The notes beneath the pieces are model-generated. The model saw only the letters and a program-made list of their open reading frames with translations. It did no database searches and was not told the origin of the DNA. A stretch of DNA of 64,000 nt from Chloroflexota bacterium (GTDB lineage: Bacteria; Chloroflexota; Anaerolineae; Aggregatilineales; Phototrophicaceae): assembly GCA_016223085.1 (NCBI GenBank), contig JACRPS010000003.1:1360274-1424273 (forward strand), written 5' to 3'. Of the stretch, positions 9,299 through 19,280 are shown piece after piece (the stretch's first letter is position 1; each line of letters opens with the position of its first letter). The translations under genes were made by a program, and so were the position numbers.

Positions 9299-9488
9299 TT
9301 TTCCTTCATAGGCGCGCCGCTTTTTTATCCCCACGCAGTGGACGTAACAAGCGCACCGTCCACGATTTTAGCACAGTCCGGCAGGTGTCCGCCGAAAGTC
9401 GGAGCAGCGATTCCGCCGTGCGCCGGATGGAATACCTGCGCTTCTGCCGTTCAATAAAGATCACGGATGAAGATGTCGAGGGATTGTG

Positions 9489-9965
9489 ATGGGATACGCG
9501 GAGGCCACGACGTTGATCCACGCGCCGGTTGAGGCGGTGTGGAATGCGCTTAATGACATTGACCACACGCCGGATTGGGTAGTTGGGCTGGAGAAGGCCG
9601 AAATCGTGACGCCCGGCGATTACGGCCTGGGCGCGATCTACCACGATCACAATCGCCTCGGCCCGCTGCCGCAGGTGACTCCCTGGCACGTCACCACGTT
9701 TGAACCGATGATCCGCCAGGTACACGAGTCGCAAACGGCGGCGCTGCCATCCCGAATGACACTCACGCTCACTCCCGCGCCAGAGGGTACCCGGCTGCAC
9801 ATGGCGGTGGAATATCGGTTTTTACCCCGATTGGGTGTTATCAGCCGCATCCTTGAGTCGCTGGTGATGAACCGCGTCTTAACCGGCGTGCTGCGGCAAA
9901 ATCAGGCCAACCTGAACGCCTATTTGACCCGGCTCGCTGGCAACAGCGCCGGAATAAAACTGTAG
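9489..9965 (+). CDS. SRPBCC (START/polyketide-cyclase-like) protein
   Basis: 158 residues from the ATG at 9489, with GAGGG seven bases upstream. The opening ATTLIHAPVEAVWNALNDID followed by TPDWVVGL is the characteristic SRPBCC first strand and helix; the rest alternates strands (IYHDHNRL, MTLTLTPAP, LHMAVEYRFLP) and ends in the long C-terminal helix (LTGVLRQNQANLNAYL). These proteins bind hydrophobic ligands in a helix-grip cavity. No neighbour hints at the ligand. A palindrome follows the stop directly. Confidence 0.8.
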   Translation: MGYAEATTLIHAPVEAVWNALNDIDHTPDWVVGLEKAEIVTPGDYGLGAIYHDHNRLGPLPQVTPWHVTTFEPMIRQVHESQTAALPSRMTLTLTPAPEGTRLHMAVEYRFLPRLGVISRILESLVMNRVLTGVLRQNQANLNAYLTRLAGNSAGIKL

Positions 9966-9991
9966 GGGCGGGTTTCTAAACCCGCCCCTAC
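9962..9991. repeat. Intergenic palindrome, GGGTTT type
   Basis: Perfect 14-base arms, GTAGGGGCGGGTTT and its complement, around CT. It starts inside the stop codon of the SRPBCC gene and ends 13 bases before the next convergent gene, so it could also end transcription from both sides. Confidence 0.85.
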
Positions 9992-10004
9992 GCGCTTCTG
10001 ATCA

Positions 10005-11600
<1,596 letters not shown>

Positions 11601-11635
11601 ATGGACGATAAATAACTCCCTCTTGTCCAATACGA

Positions 11636-12601
11636 TCACGTGTCGGTGATGCCACTGGTCGGTGGTTTCACCGGGCTGGGAACTGCTTCCAGCTTGCGGT
11701 GCAGCGGCACGAAACTGGTCGTGCGTACACCGGCGGCAATATGCTTGACCATCACGGCCTGCCGCGCCCGGCAATCAAAGCCGAGTTCGAGCAGGGCGTC
11801 GTCCAACCAATCCTGATACCGGCGCACGCGCACGTACACCGGCAGTTTTGCACCCCGGTTGGTGCGGGCGACGGCAGCGGCGATAATGGCCGGCGCCTCG
11901 CTGAACACCTCCGGGTGCAGGTGCGGCATCAGGTACACGCCGGACTTGCCTTCCGCAACGGCGATGTAACCCGCGATGCGCTCATCCTTGCGATACACGA
12001 GGCCATGACCATCCCCCGGCAGGTCCGGGATTTGCTGTACCAGGCGCGGCACAATGTTGCTGTACAGCACCTGGATTCCTGGCAGATCGGCGTCGGTCGC
12101 CTCGGTCAGTTCAGCCGAATCATCCCCTTCAATCCCCACCCCCGCAGGCAACTGCCAGATTTCCTGCCGTGCGTAGATCGAATAGCTGGCGGTGCGCATC
12201 GTCTTAAACAGCGGCAGATGTTCGTCTACCTCTGCTGCCAGCAGATGCGCGCCGCGTTTGCCCGCCTCAACCGCCATCGCGTCCAGGATGTGCAGCCAGG
12301 CGGTATCGTCGTCGCTTTCATCCTCCGGCACCGGCGCGATGTAGGCGATGTGGGCGCAGTTGCCGTCCGGTTTCAGCCGGAACTGGCCGACCACCTGCTG
12401 TTTGCCGGCCCGCGTAATCAGGGTGTGCACGCCCCGATACGGCAGCAGCAGCATGAAAATCGAGCCACCCTGGCGCGTGGATCCCGCGTTCTGGGTGAAA
12501 CACAACTCGCAGTCCAGCACCACGCCGTTTTCGCTCAGGCGCTTGACCAGCGGCAAATCCACCAGCTTGATCGCGCGGGTTTCGGCGGTATCACCACGCA
12601 T
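11636..12601 (-). CDS. GNAT-like acetyltransferase, possibly truncated by an in-frame TAA
   Basis: 321 residues from the ATG at 12601. Two GNAT-like halves are suggested: residues 40-150 (FMLLLPYRGVHTLITRAGKQ, QVVGQFRLKP, AVEAGKRGAHLLAAEV) and 160-300 (LPGIQVLYSNIVPRLVQQIP, GLVYRKDERIAGYIAV, PVYVRVRRYQDWLDDALLEL followed by GFDCRARQAVM). In the same frame, 34 codons upstream, an ATG at 12703 opens MSRLPRTPYRFFPARWQAV, then TAA at 12644-12646, then RRDSFCFPEGDLFP into the annotated start. A promoter fits transcription starting about 29 bases before 12703, so the original gene may have begun there. No clear ribosome-binding site helps the 12601 start. Substrate unknown. Confidence 0.65.
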   Translation of the reverse strand: MRGDTAETRAIKLVDLPLVKRLSENGVVLDCELCFTQNAGSTRQGGSIFMLLLPYRGVHTLITRAGKQQVVGQFRLKPDGNCAHIAYIAPVPEDESDDDTAWLHILDAMAVEAGKRGAHLLAAEVDEHLPLFKTMRTASYSIYARQEIWQLPAGVGIEGDDSAELTEATDADLPGIQVLYSNIVPRLVQQIPDLPGDGHGLVYRKDERIAGYIAVAEGKSGVYLMPHLHPEVFSEAPAIIAAAVARTNRGAKLPVYVRVRRYQDWLDDALLELGFDCRARQAVMVKHIAAGVRTTSFVPLHRKLEAVPSPVKPPTSGITDT

Positions 12602-12738
12602 CGGGAAGAGATCCCCTTCGGGAAAGCAAAAACTGTCCCGGCGTTAGACGGCCTGCCAGCGTGCGGGGAAGAACCGGTACGGAGTGCGAGGCAAACGGGA
12701 CATGGTTGCAGCGAACGATAGGACTTATCATTAGAACT

Positions 12739-12766
12739 ATTGTAGCATCCTCGCCGGAATTGGCAA
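12739..12766 (-). promoter_or_regulatory. Sigma-70-type promoter for the GNAT-R3H operon
   Basis: On the minus strand TTGCCA (12766-12761) and TACAAT (12744-12739) are separated by 16 bases. Transcription would start near 12732, just before the ATG at 12703. TACAAT recurs as a probable -10 element elsewhere in the window (for example 19412-19417 minus, 33323 plus). Confidence 0.6.
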
Positions 12767-12904
12767 TCCTGCTTACAAAGTCGCTTCGCCCAAATCTCCT
12801 TCAGCGTACTCCTGTTTTGTTAGAATTAGATGAATAGGATAACACAACTTTTTTGGTTTATAAAGGGTCAGTAAGGGTCGAACTGGGATTTTTCCAACTC
12901 AGAT

Positions 12905-13546
12905 TCATTTTAACCGAAGACTGTTAGAAACGGGCAAAAAAAGCCGTTGCAGCGGGGTTGGAAGAAAATTGGCGGGAGGGGTGTTAGCGGCAATGTTATC
13001 GGTGGACAAACGAGAAGAAGGGACGGAGGAAAGGTAGGGACGAGGCATGCCTCGTCCCTCCGCGACCACCAGCGCCGCGCTGACCAGGATGATGTCCTTG
13101 AAGATATACTGCCCCACCAGATTCCAGCCGTAGGGGAAGTGGTTAAAGACCTTGTCGGTTGCCAGTAGCAGCGGCGACATGGCGCCACCCATCTGCGCCA
13201 GCATCAGCAAAATCGTGATGCGGGTAAAGCGGCCACTGATAAACAGCACGCCGATCAACACTTCCCAGGCTGCCAGGAACGGCAGGAACAGATCACCGGG
13301 CAGGAACGGCAGCGCCTCGCGGATAAAGCCTTCAATCGGGCTAAGGCCGGGCACAAATTTGAGCGCGCCGAACCAGATGTAGACGATGCCAATGGACACC
13401 CGCAGCAGCGTGATGGAGTGCCGCGCCAGCAGTTGCACGACTGCTTCGTCAAACCGTTCCAGTTTTTCGCGCAGCGTGGCGGCAGCCTGTGCCTGCTGGA
13501 ATTCACCTGTTACGCGCTGCATTTCGCCGGTGCTGAGAATACCCAT
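12905..13546 (-). CDS. DoxX/YkgB-like membrane protein with repeat-derived C-terminus
   Basis: 213 residues, start fixed by AAGGAG nine bases before 13546. Four membrane segments are seen: residues 45-65 (ITLLRVSIGIVYIWFGALKF), 75-105, 110-130 and 145-162 (YIFKDIILVSAALVVAEGRG), as in DoxX-type quinone-associated oxidoreductase subunits or the YkgB/DUF417 group. After residue about 165 the reading runs through the palindrome at 13034-13060 (GMPRPYLSSVP) into about 45 residues without family character, so the natural C-terminus seems to have been replaced by repeat and intergenic sequence. The conserved motif at 13583-13610 lies upstream. Confidence 0.7.
   Translation of the reverse strand: MGILSTGEMQRVTGEFQQAQAAATLREKLERFDEAVVQLLARHSITLLRVSIGIVYIWFGALKFVPGLSPIEGFIREALPFLPGDLFLPFLAAWEVLIGVLFISGRFTRITILLMLAQMGGAMSPLLLATDKVFNHFPYGWNLVGQYIFKDIILVSAALVVAEGRGMPRPYLSSVPSSRLSTDNIAANTPPANFLPTPLQRLFLPVSNSLRLK
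13034..13060. repeat. Palindrome, CGAGGC type, inside the DoxX coding end
   Basis: GTAGGGACGAGGC, then AT, then GCCTCGTCCCT. Same arms as the intergenic family, but this copy is translated as part of the DoxX-like protein. Confidence 0.8.
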
Positions 13547-13582
13547 GATACTGACTCCTTCTGTACTGGCCTGTGCCAGTGG

Positions 13583-13610
13583 GTAACGACAGGTTCATTG
13601 AACACCGGTT
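13583..13610 (-). promoter_or_regulatory. Conserved upstream motif, copy 2
   Basis: Minus strand AACCGGTGTTCAATGAACCTGTC, written in two parts AACCGGTGTTCAAT and GAACCTGTC, about 40 bases before the DoxX start. It matches the block at 84-116 with one base less in the spacer; a CATCGGCCAAAAG box lies further upstream in both places. Confidence 0.4.
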
Positions 13611-13787
13611 TGCGCTGTCGTTCATCCGGCCTGGGGTTGATTCCGGTCAGGCGCTTTCGGTGGAATGATATTTCAGCCTTTTGGCCGATGAAAAACAGAC
13701 CGCATCGTATAATGAGCGAAGACGAATTGAGCCAGTGCTCACGTACTGATTTGTCCTTTTATTGAGTACAAATTGCCATCTGATATT

Positions 13788-13815
13788 TTGGAATCGGCCT
13801 CAGCAACCTTATAAT
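13788..13815 (+). promoter_or_regulatory. Promoter overlapping the annotated kinase start
   Basis: TTGGAA (13788-13793), 16 bases, then TATAAT (13810-13815). The -10 box overlaps the ATG at 13814, so if it is used the kinase must start at a later codon, most simply the ATG at 13850. Confidence 0.5.
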
Positions 13816-15550
13816 GGAAACCGTAAACAAACGATTGAGACACCAGTGGATGAAATTTGAACTACGCCTCAGCCTGATCTACTGTGTGTTAGCCACACTC
13901 TGGATCATCCTGTCCGACGCCGTCCTGGCAGCCATTCCGATTCCCGCGCTGGTCAACACGGTCCAGACCTACAAGGGCGGACTGTTTGTGATTGTCACGT
14001 CGCTGCTCCTGTATGCCCTACTGCGCTGGGAAGGGACAATCCAACGCCGTTCAGAACAGACCGTGCAGCGCCGGGAAGAAAGTTTCCGGCACCTGTTCCA
14101 GAATAACCCCCTGCCGATGTGGGTCTATAACCTGGATACGCTGGCATTTCTCGATGTGAACGAAGCTGCCATTGACCAGTACGGTTATTCCCGTGACGAA
14201 TTTCTGGCGATGCGCATCACCGACATCCGTCCGGAGGAGGACATCCCCCGGCTACTCGAATCGGCCACGCGTAACCGGACACCGCTACAGCATTCCGGCC
14301 TGTGGCGCCACCGCTATAAGGATGGCCGCATGGTGGATGTCGAGATTGTCTCGCACCGGCTGGATTATGCCGGTCACGACGCCGTGCTGGTTGTTGCCCA
14401 GAACGTAACCGACCGGGTGAAAGCGCAGGCGGCACTGCGGCAAACCAACGAAACGCTGCAAGCCGTTTTTAACGCTGCCCCGCTGGCGATTTTCCGCTTT
14501 GACGAGCAGGGCTTGATCCGCATGTGCAACCCGGCGGCGGAGCGAATGTTTGGCTGGAGCCAGGCAGAACTGGTGGGCAGGTTCCCCCCATTTGTACCGG
14601 CGGAGCGCAGCGAACAGTTTCTTGAACTGATACGGGGTGTGCTGGCCGGGGAACCGCTGGCCGGCTTTGAAACCCAGCGGCAGCGCAAGGATGGCAGCCG
14701 GATTGATGTCAGTATCTACGCCGCACCCATCCGTGATACCAACGGCACGGCGCAGGAGGTGATTTCGGTGACGGCGGACATCACCGAACGCAAGCAGATG
14801 CAGGCCAACCTGCTGGAACAGGAGCGCCTGCGACTGGCGCTCAACAAGGAGATCGAACTGCGGAATCTGCGCAACCGCTTTATGTCAATGGTCTCGCACG
14901 AGTTCCGCAATCCCCTGGCGATCATCGCCAGTTCCAGTGGTCTGATCGAACGCTACTACGAGCGCATGAGCGCCGACGCGCGGCGCGATCATTTTGTCAC
15001 CATCCAGGCGCAGATCAAACACCTGGCCGAAATGCTGGACGAAATCCTGACGCTGCTCCATTCCGAATCGCTGTCGCCGGAGTTTAAACGAGCGCCGCTG
15101 AACCTGGCCGAGCTGTGTAACCAGCTGGTTGCCGATACCCGACTGCAGGTGCAGGATACCCGGCAGATCGAATACAGCGTATCCGCCCCGGAAATCACGC
15201 TTGAGGGGGACAGCAAACTGCTGCACCACGCCATTGGCAACCTGCTGTCCAACGCTGTTAAATACTCGCCGCCCCAGTCCCGTATCCGTGTTGAACTGAC
15301 ACAGACCGACGACCAGATCATGCTTGCGGTGCAGGATGAAGGCATCGGCGTCCCGGAGGAGAACCGCAAGCTCCTGTTTGAGCCGTTTTATCGGGGTGAC
15401 AATGTGGGCGACATCCCCGGCACTGGGCTGGGGCTGGCGATCACCCAGCAGGCGGTTGATCTGCACGGTGGCCGCGTTGAAGTGGAAAGCGAAATCGGCC
15501 AGGGCAGCACGTTCCGGCTGTACCTGCCCGCCGCCCCGGCAGCCATTTAG
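13814..15550 (+). CDS. Membrane PAS-PAS sensor histidine kinase
   Basis: 578 residues as drawn; the ATG at 13850 (MKFELRLSLIYC) is more likely the true start because a TATAAT box overlaps 13814. Two membrane segments (residues 20-40 and 50-68) are followed by two PAS domains (about 88-205 and 215-330, each ending in a DITERK/NVTDRVK-type signature). HisKA has MVSHEFRNPLA with the phosphoacceptor His near residue 361; the ATPase domain shows NLLSNAVKYSP, VQDEGIGVP, FEPFYRG and GTGLGLAITQQAVDLHGG. No response regulator is adjacent, so its partner is unknown. Its stop overlaps the convergent SnoaL gene by four bases. Confidence 0.9.
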   Translation: METVNKRLRHQWMKFELRLSLIYCVLATLWIILSDAVLAAIPIPALVNTVQTYKGGLFVIVTSLLLYALLRWEGTIQRRSEQTVQRREESFRHLFQNNPLPMWVYNLDTLAFLDVNEAAIDQYGYSRDEFLAMRITDIRPEEDIPRLLESATRNRTPLQHSGLWRHRYKDGRMVDVEIVSHRLDYAGHDAVLVVAQNVTDRVKAQAALRQTNETLQAVFNAAPLAIFRFDEQGLIRMCNPAAERMFGWSQAELVGRFPPFVPAERSEQFLELIRGVLAGEPLAGFETQRQRKDGSRIDVSIYAAPIRDTNGTAQEVISVTADITERKQMQANLLEQERLRLALNKEIELRNLRNRFMSMVSHEFRNPLAIIASSSGLIERYYERMSADARRDHFVTIQAQIKHLAEMLDEILTLLHSESLSPEFKRAPLNLAELCNQLVADTRLQVQDTRQIEYSVSAPEITLEGDSKLLHHAIGNLLSNAVKYSPPQSRIRVELTQTDDQIMLAVQDEGIGVPEENRKLLFEPFYRGDNVGDIPGTGLGLAITQQAVDLHGGRVEVESEIGQGSTFRLYLPAAPAAI

Positions 15551-15975
15551 CCGGAATAATTGGGCAGCGGCAGCACCCCAAGCTGATGCAGTTCGCCCAG
15601 GTCATCGCTGTTGACCCAGATTTCCACGATTTTGCCGTTTGCCAGCCGGAAAATGTTGATGCCGCTGGTCATCACATGGCGGCCAGTGGGCGAATGCCCT
15701 TCATACGGCCCGGTGTGGATACCGGTCTGTGACCAGCGCGCCACTACCTTGTCGCGGTCGGCGATGAGGTCTTCAATGCGGAAACGCAGGTTGGTGTAAA
15801 CCTCGTGCGCCGCCTGCACCCGCTGTTTGAGCGCGTGCACACCGCTCAGGCGGTTGTCGGCGACGTGCCCAATCACGTTGGGCATAACGATCTGGTCGGC
15901 GGTAGCGAGGTCGCGTTGATTCCACAGTTCGTCAAAGTAGCGGCGGACAATCGTTTTATTGATTTCGGTTGACAT
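15547..15975 (-). CDS. SnoaL-like ester-cyclase family protein
   Basis: 142 residues, start preceded by AAAGGGGAA. NKTIVRRYFDELWNQRDLAT is the typical first helix of the SnoaL/NTF2-like family; HVADNRLSGVHALKQRV, DKVVARWSQTGIHTG and FRLANGKIVEIWVNSDDLG follow the family pattern, in which a histidine or aspartate in the cone-shaped cavity acts on the ligand. Most such stand-alone genes are annotated only by fold. It is convergent with the histidine kinase, with a four-base 3' overlap. Confidence 0.8.
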   Translation of the reverse strand: MSTEINKTIVRRYFDELWNQRDLATADQIVMPNVIGHVADNRLSGVHALKQRVQAAHEVYTNLRFRIEDLIADRDKVVARWSQTGIHTGPYEGHSPTGRHVMTSGINIFRLANGKIVEIWVNSDDLGELHQLGVLPLPNYSG

Positions 15976-16097
15976 GGCATTCCCCTTTGCGCTGATTTCC
16001 CCAACAATACAGGGGTTTGCTGCTCACCGGACAGACCAAACGCTGCTCAGTTTTTAGCCAGTTTTTTTCTCGAAGGAGAGGTGAAAATCGTGGTCAC

Positions 16098-16125
16098 GCA
16101 GGGGCACGGCGCGCCGTGCCCCTGC
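16098..16125. repeat. Palindrome, CACGGC type
   Basis: GCAGGGGCACGGC and its complement around the self-complementary centre GC. Lies between the divergent SnoaL and reductase genes. Confidence 0.8.
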
Positions 16126-16242
16126 AAACATTGTCCTCCCAGTTCACCCCTCCCATTCTCGATGCGACTGGCATGGTTTCGGCGGTTGGTGTTATAGTCT
16201 CGGAGGCCGGCGCACCCGGCGGTTTTGTTTGGAGGGAAACGC

Positions 16243-17328
16243 ATGGCGGACTGGATGATCTACGGCGCGACCGGCTACACCGGCACGCTGGTGGCGGAAG
16301 AAGCTGTGCGGCGCGGGCACAAACCACTGCTGGCCGGACGCTCCGAAGGCAAGCTGAAGCCGCTGGCCGACCGGCTGAAGCTGGATTATGTCGCCGTCAG
16401 CCTGGATGATACGCCGGCGCTACAGAAGGCGGTCACGGCGGTGGCGGCGGTCTATCATGCCGCCGGGCCGTTTATCCACACCGCCGCGCCGATGCTGCGT
16501 GCCTGTCTGGCCGGGGCGACGCATTATCTGGACATCACCGGCGAAATCCCCGTTTATCAACTGGCGTTCAGCTTCGACAGCGCGGCGCGGGAGCAGGGTG
16601 TCGCCATCCTGCCCGGCGTGGGCTTTGACGTGATCCCCAGCGACTGCCTGCTGAAATACGTGGCCGACCAACTGCCGGACGCGACTCACCTCGAAGTGGT
16701 CGTGGACGCGCTGAACACGGCCTCTGGCGCGGGAACCAACACCAGCGCCGGGACGACCAAATCCATGCTCGAAATCCTTCCGCGCGTGGGGAACGTGGTG
16801 CGGCGGGAGGGCAACCTGATGAACATCCGGTTTGGCGAAGGGGCACGCTGGTTCCAGTTCCCGTACGGGCGGCGCTATGCCATGCCCGCGCCCTGGGGCG
16901 ACGTGGAAATGGGCTACCACACCACCGGCATCCCAAACATCACCGCCTATCTCACCTTTCCGCCATCGCTGGTACGGCAGTTCCGGCTGGTCGGGCCGCT
17001 GCTGCGGCTGGCGCTGCAAGCCGGCGCGCTGCGCGACCTGGCGGGGCAACTGGTTGACCGGCAGATGACCGGCCCCAGCGAAGCGCGGCGCAGCAGCGGA
17101 CGTTCGTGGGTGTATGCGCGGGTTCACAATACGCGCGGCGAGATGCGGCAGGCGTGGCTGGAAACGGTCGAAGCCTACCGCTTCACGGCAGAGGCCGGGG
17201 TGCGGGTAGTTGAGCGTGTGCTGGATGGCAGCTATCGTGGGGCGCTGACGCCGGCGCGGGCGTTCGGCGCAGATTTTGTGCTGGAAATCCCCGGCACGCG
17301 GCGGCACGATACCATGCCAACCCAATAA
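16243..17328 (+). CDS. Saccharopine-dehydrogenase-like NAD(P)-binding protein
   Basis: 361 residues from the ATG at 16243, which has GGAGGG upstream. The N-terminus WMIYGATGYTGTLVAEEAVR is the Rossmann GxTGxTG dinucleotide loop, followed by LLAGRSEGKLKPLADRL, which places a positively charged residue for NADP phosphate. AAGPFIHTAAPMLRACLAG and YLDITGEIPVY are typical of the saccharopine dehydrogenase/trans-acting enoyl reductase group, and GVGFDVIPSDCL marks the start of the second domain. Substrate cannot be read; members act on lipids, amino acids or polyketides. It stands alone and is followed by a palindrome. Confidence 0.85.
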   Translation: MADWMIYGATGYTGTLVAEEAVRRGHKPLLAGRSEGKLKPLADRLKLDYVAVSLDDTPALQKAVTAVAAVYHAAGPFIHTAAPMLRACLAGATHYLDITGEIPVYQLAFSFDSAAREQGVAILPGVGFDVIPSDCLLKYVADQLPDATHLEVVVDALNTASGAGTNTSAGTTKSMLEILPRVGNVVRREGNLMNIRFGEGARWFQFPYGRRYAMPAPWGDVEMGYHTTGIPNITAYLTFPPSLVRQFRLVGPLLRLALQAGALRDLAGQLVDRQMTGPSEARRSSGRSWVYARVHNTRGEMRQAWLETVEAYRFTAEAGVRVVERVLDGSYRGALTPARAFGADFVLEIPGTRRHDTMPTQ

Positions 17329-17332
17329 AAAC

Positions 17333-17361
17333 GTAGGGACATGGCACCGCCATGTCCCTAC
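17333..17361. repeat. Palindrome, CATGGC type
   Basis: GTAGGGACATGGC, ACC, GCCATGTCCCTAC. Four bases after the reductase stop and shortly before the convergent response-regulator gene. Confidence 0.85.
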
Positions 17362-17393
17362 ATTATTCCCCCGAATTTTCGCCAGCCGCCAGT

Positions 17394-18254
17394 CTACGCC
17401 GTCACCGCCGCCGAATACAGCGCCTGCTTGAGCGCGGCCACGTCGGCAAACGGGCCGTCCTTACTTTCGACAAGGCCGCTGCGCAGCCGAAGCTGGTTCG
17501 ATTCCAGCGCCTCCTGCGCCTTGTCACGGTCGCGGTAAAAGTATTCACGGGAGAGCCGCACCCGGTTTTCAATCCGGTCGCGGATGGCGCTCACCCTGTC
17601 CGGCGCGGTCAGGATGAGGAAATCATCGCCTTCCAGGTGGCCGATAAAATCGTCTTCGCCGCCGTGTTCGCGTACCGCGTTGCGGATCATCAGCGTCACC
17701 GCCCGCAGCACGTCATCGGCGGCGACAAAGCCGTACAGTTCGCGGAATTCCGCCAGCCCGGTGAGCGACAGCAGCAGCGCCGCCCAGGCGGTGTCGCTGA
17801 GCAGCAGCGCGTCCAACCGTTCGTTCACTACGTCGCCTTCCGGCAGTTCTGTGACCGGATTGCTCAGGCTGGGGCGCTGCGCCCGGCTGATGGCGTTCCG
17901 CACCCGCAGCCGCAGTTCCTGAATGTCGAACGGCTTGGTGATGTAATCCACCACGCCCAGTTCCAGCCCTTGCAGCTTGTCCACCCGGTCGCGTTTTTCC
18001 GTCAGGAAGATAATCGGCAGGTACTGCGTCCGGCGCTGGGTGCGAAGCTGGCGGCACACCTCATAGCCGTCAATGTCCGGCAGGCGGATGTCCAGCATAA
18101 TCAGGTGCAGGTTTTCCTGTCCGGCAATGTCCAGCGCGTCGCGGCCCCAGGTGGCCGTCAGTACGTCGTAATTCTGGACGCGGAAATAGGCGCTTAACAT
18201 CTCGGCCAGGTCGAGATCATCCTCGACGATCAGGATTCTGGGTTTCTCACTCAC
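17394..18254 (-). CDS. Response regulator with degenerate GGDEF-like domain
   Basis: 286 residues from a GTG at 18254 with a GGGGAGGGG site. Residues 5-120 are a receiver: RILIVEDDLDLAEML, phosphoacceptor D55 in IMLDIRLPDIDG, FLTEKRD and DYITKPFD. The C-terminal part has the fold pattern of a diguanylate cyclase, with GHLEGDDFLILT where GG(D/E)EF would be, and FRELYGFVAADDVLRAVTLM; the altered signature suggests no cyclase activity. The start overlaps the V4R gene by eight bases, so it is the last gene of a roadblock-V4R-regulator operon. Confidence 0.85.
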   Translation of the reverse strand: MSEKPRILIVEDDLDLAEMLSAYFRVQNYDVLTATWGRDALDIAGQENLHLIMLDIRLPDIDGYEVCRQLRTQRRTQYLPIIFLTEKRDRVDKLQGLELGVVDYITKPFDIQELRLRVRNAISRAQRPSLSNPVTELPEGDVVNERLDALLLSDTAWAALLLSLTGLAEFRELYGFVAADDVLRAVTLMIRNAVREHGGEDDFIGHLEGDDFLILTAPDRVSAIRDRIENRVRLSREYFYRDRDKAQEALESNQLRLRSGLVESKDGPFADVAALKQALYSAAVTA

Positions 18255-18900
18255 GAACCCCTCCCCCTATCGGCGTTTTATTGATGGTAAAGATACAGGC
18301 TTCATCCCCACACGCACGGCAGGCTGACTCGTGAACATAATATTCGTAACCGTTGGAAATCCAGCGCATACATTCCTGCAGGCTGCCCACCAGCGCGTGG
18401 CACACCGGCTTGTCGGACGTGCGTCCCCACGCCATTGGGCTGACCTGCACGATGAAACGGTAACACTGCTGATCTTCTTCAAATGAGGACTGCTGGTCGG
18501 AAAAGCTGGAGTAGACATTCGCCAGCGCCATCAACCCCAGGCGGCAGCGCGCGTCGCGCGGCAGCGCCCGGAAGGCGGCGTCATTCATACCGGCAAGCGC
18601 GCCGAAGGTGCGCAGCCCCTGGGAAAAGCTGGCGCGGCCAATCCGCAGCGCCATGCCGCGCCCGCCCCGCGCGCCATACATCTCTTCCAGCGCCTCCTGA
18701 ATGGCGGCCATTGCGGCAAAATCAAACTCGCCCGCCAGGTTATCCTCCGGCGGATGCCCGATGTAGGCATCCAGCCCGGCCAGGCTGAGGACGACGTTCA
18801 GGCCATTTTTGCCCATCACGTCCTCCATCGCCAGGAAAAAATAGCGGGCGATGCGGTTCGGGTAATACAGACCGCTGGGTTCGCGCACGGGTGTTATCAC
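18247..18900 (-). CDS. V4R (4-vinyl reductase) domain protein
   Basis: 217 residues from a GTG at 18900. The N-terminal part (SGLYYPNRIARYFFLAMEDV, GLNVVLSLAGLDAYI) matches V4R companions of signalling operons, and the C-terminus (CHALVGSLQECMRWISNGYE, YYVHESACRACGDEACIFTI) carries the clustered cysteines of the V4R fold, proposed to bind small hydrocarbons or a metal. It starts five bases after the roadblock stop and overlaps the response regulator, so the three are translationally coupled and likely sense and pass on one signal. Ligand unknown. Confidence 0.8.
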   Translation of the reverse strand: MITPVREPSGLYYPNRIARYFFLAMEDVMGKNGLNVVLSLAGLDAYIGHPPEDNLAGEFDFAAMAAIQEALEEMYGARGGRGMALRIGRASFSQGLRTFGALAGMNDAAFRALPRDARCRLGLMALANVYSSFSDQQSSFEEDQQCYRFIVQVSPMAWGRTSDKPVCHALVGSLQECMRWISNGYEYYVHESACRACGDEACIFTINKTPIGGGVRE

Positions 18901-18905
18901 ATGGA

Positions 18906-19280
18906 TTAAACAAGCTGGTTCAGGGCGTCAACCGTGCGGGTTACGTCCAGAAAGATCAGACCGAGTTTGGCTTCCTTGCGCGCCAGCACCGTCAGCACGG
19001 CTTCCTCGCCAACGGCGGTCAGGATAACGTAGCCGTTTTCACCCTTGACCATGACCTGTTCCAGCGCGCCGCGCCCCAGTTCGGTCGAAATCCGTTCGCC
19101 CAGCGACAGCATGGCGGCGGACATCGCGCTCACCCGGTCTTCTTCGATGTGGCCGGGCAGCGACGAAGCCATGCTCAGGCCGTCCACGCTCACAATCGCG
19201 GCGGCTTCCACATCGCCTGAACTGGCCTGCAGATCGCGCAGGCGTTCCACCAGTTGTTCAGTCCGTGATTTTGTTGGCAC
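18906..19280 (-). CDS. Roadblock/LC7 (MglB-like) protein
   Basis: 124 residues from a GTG at 19280, with GGGGAG seven bases upstream. The pattern QLVERLRDLQ, VEAAAIVSVDGLSMASSLPG followed by HIEEDRVSAMSAAMLSLGER, VMVKGENGYVILTAVGEEAV and LTVLARKEAKLGLIFLDV is a complete roadblock/LC7 domain. Such proteins act as dimers, often with small GTPases (MglA); no GTPase gene is present here. First gene of the three-gene operon with V4R and a response regulator. Confidence 0.88.
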   Translation of the reverse strand: MPTKSRTEQLVERLRDLQASSGDVEAAAIVSVDGLSMASSLPGHIEEDRVSAMSAAMLSLGERISTELGRGALEQVMVKGENGYVILTAVGEEAVLTVLARKEAKLGLIFLDVTRTVDALNQLV

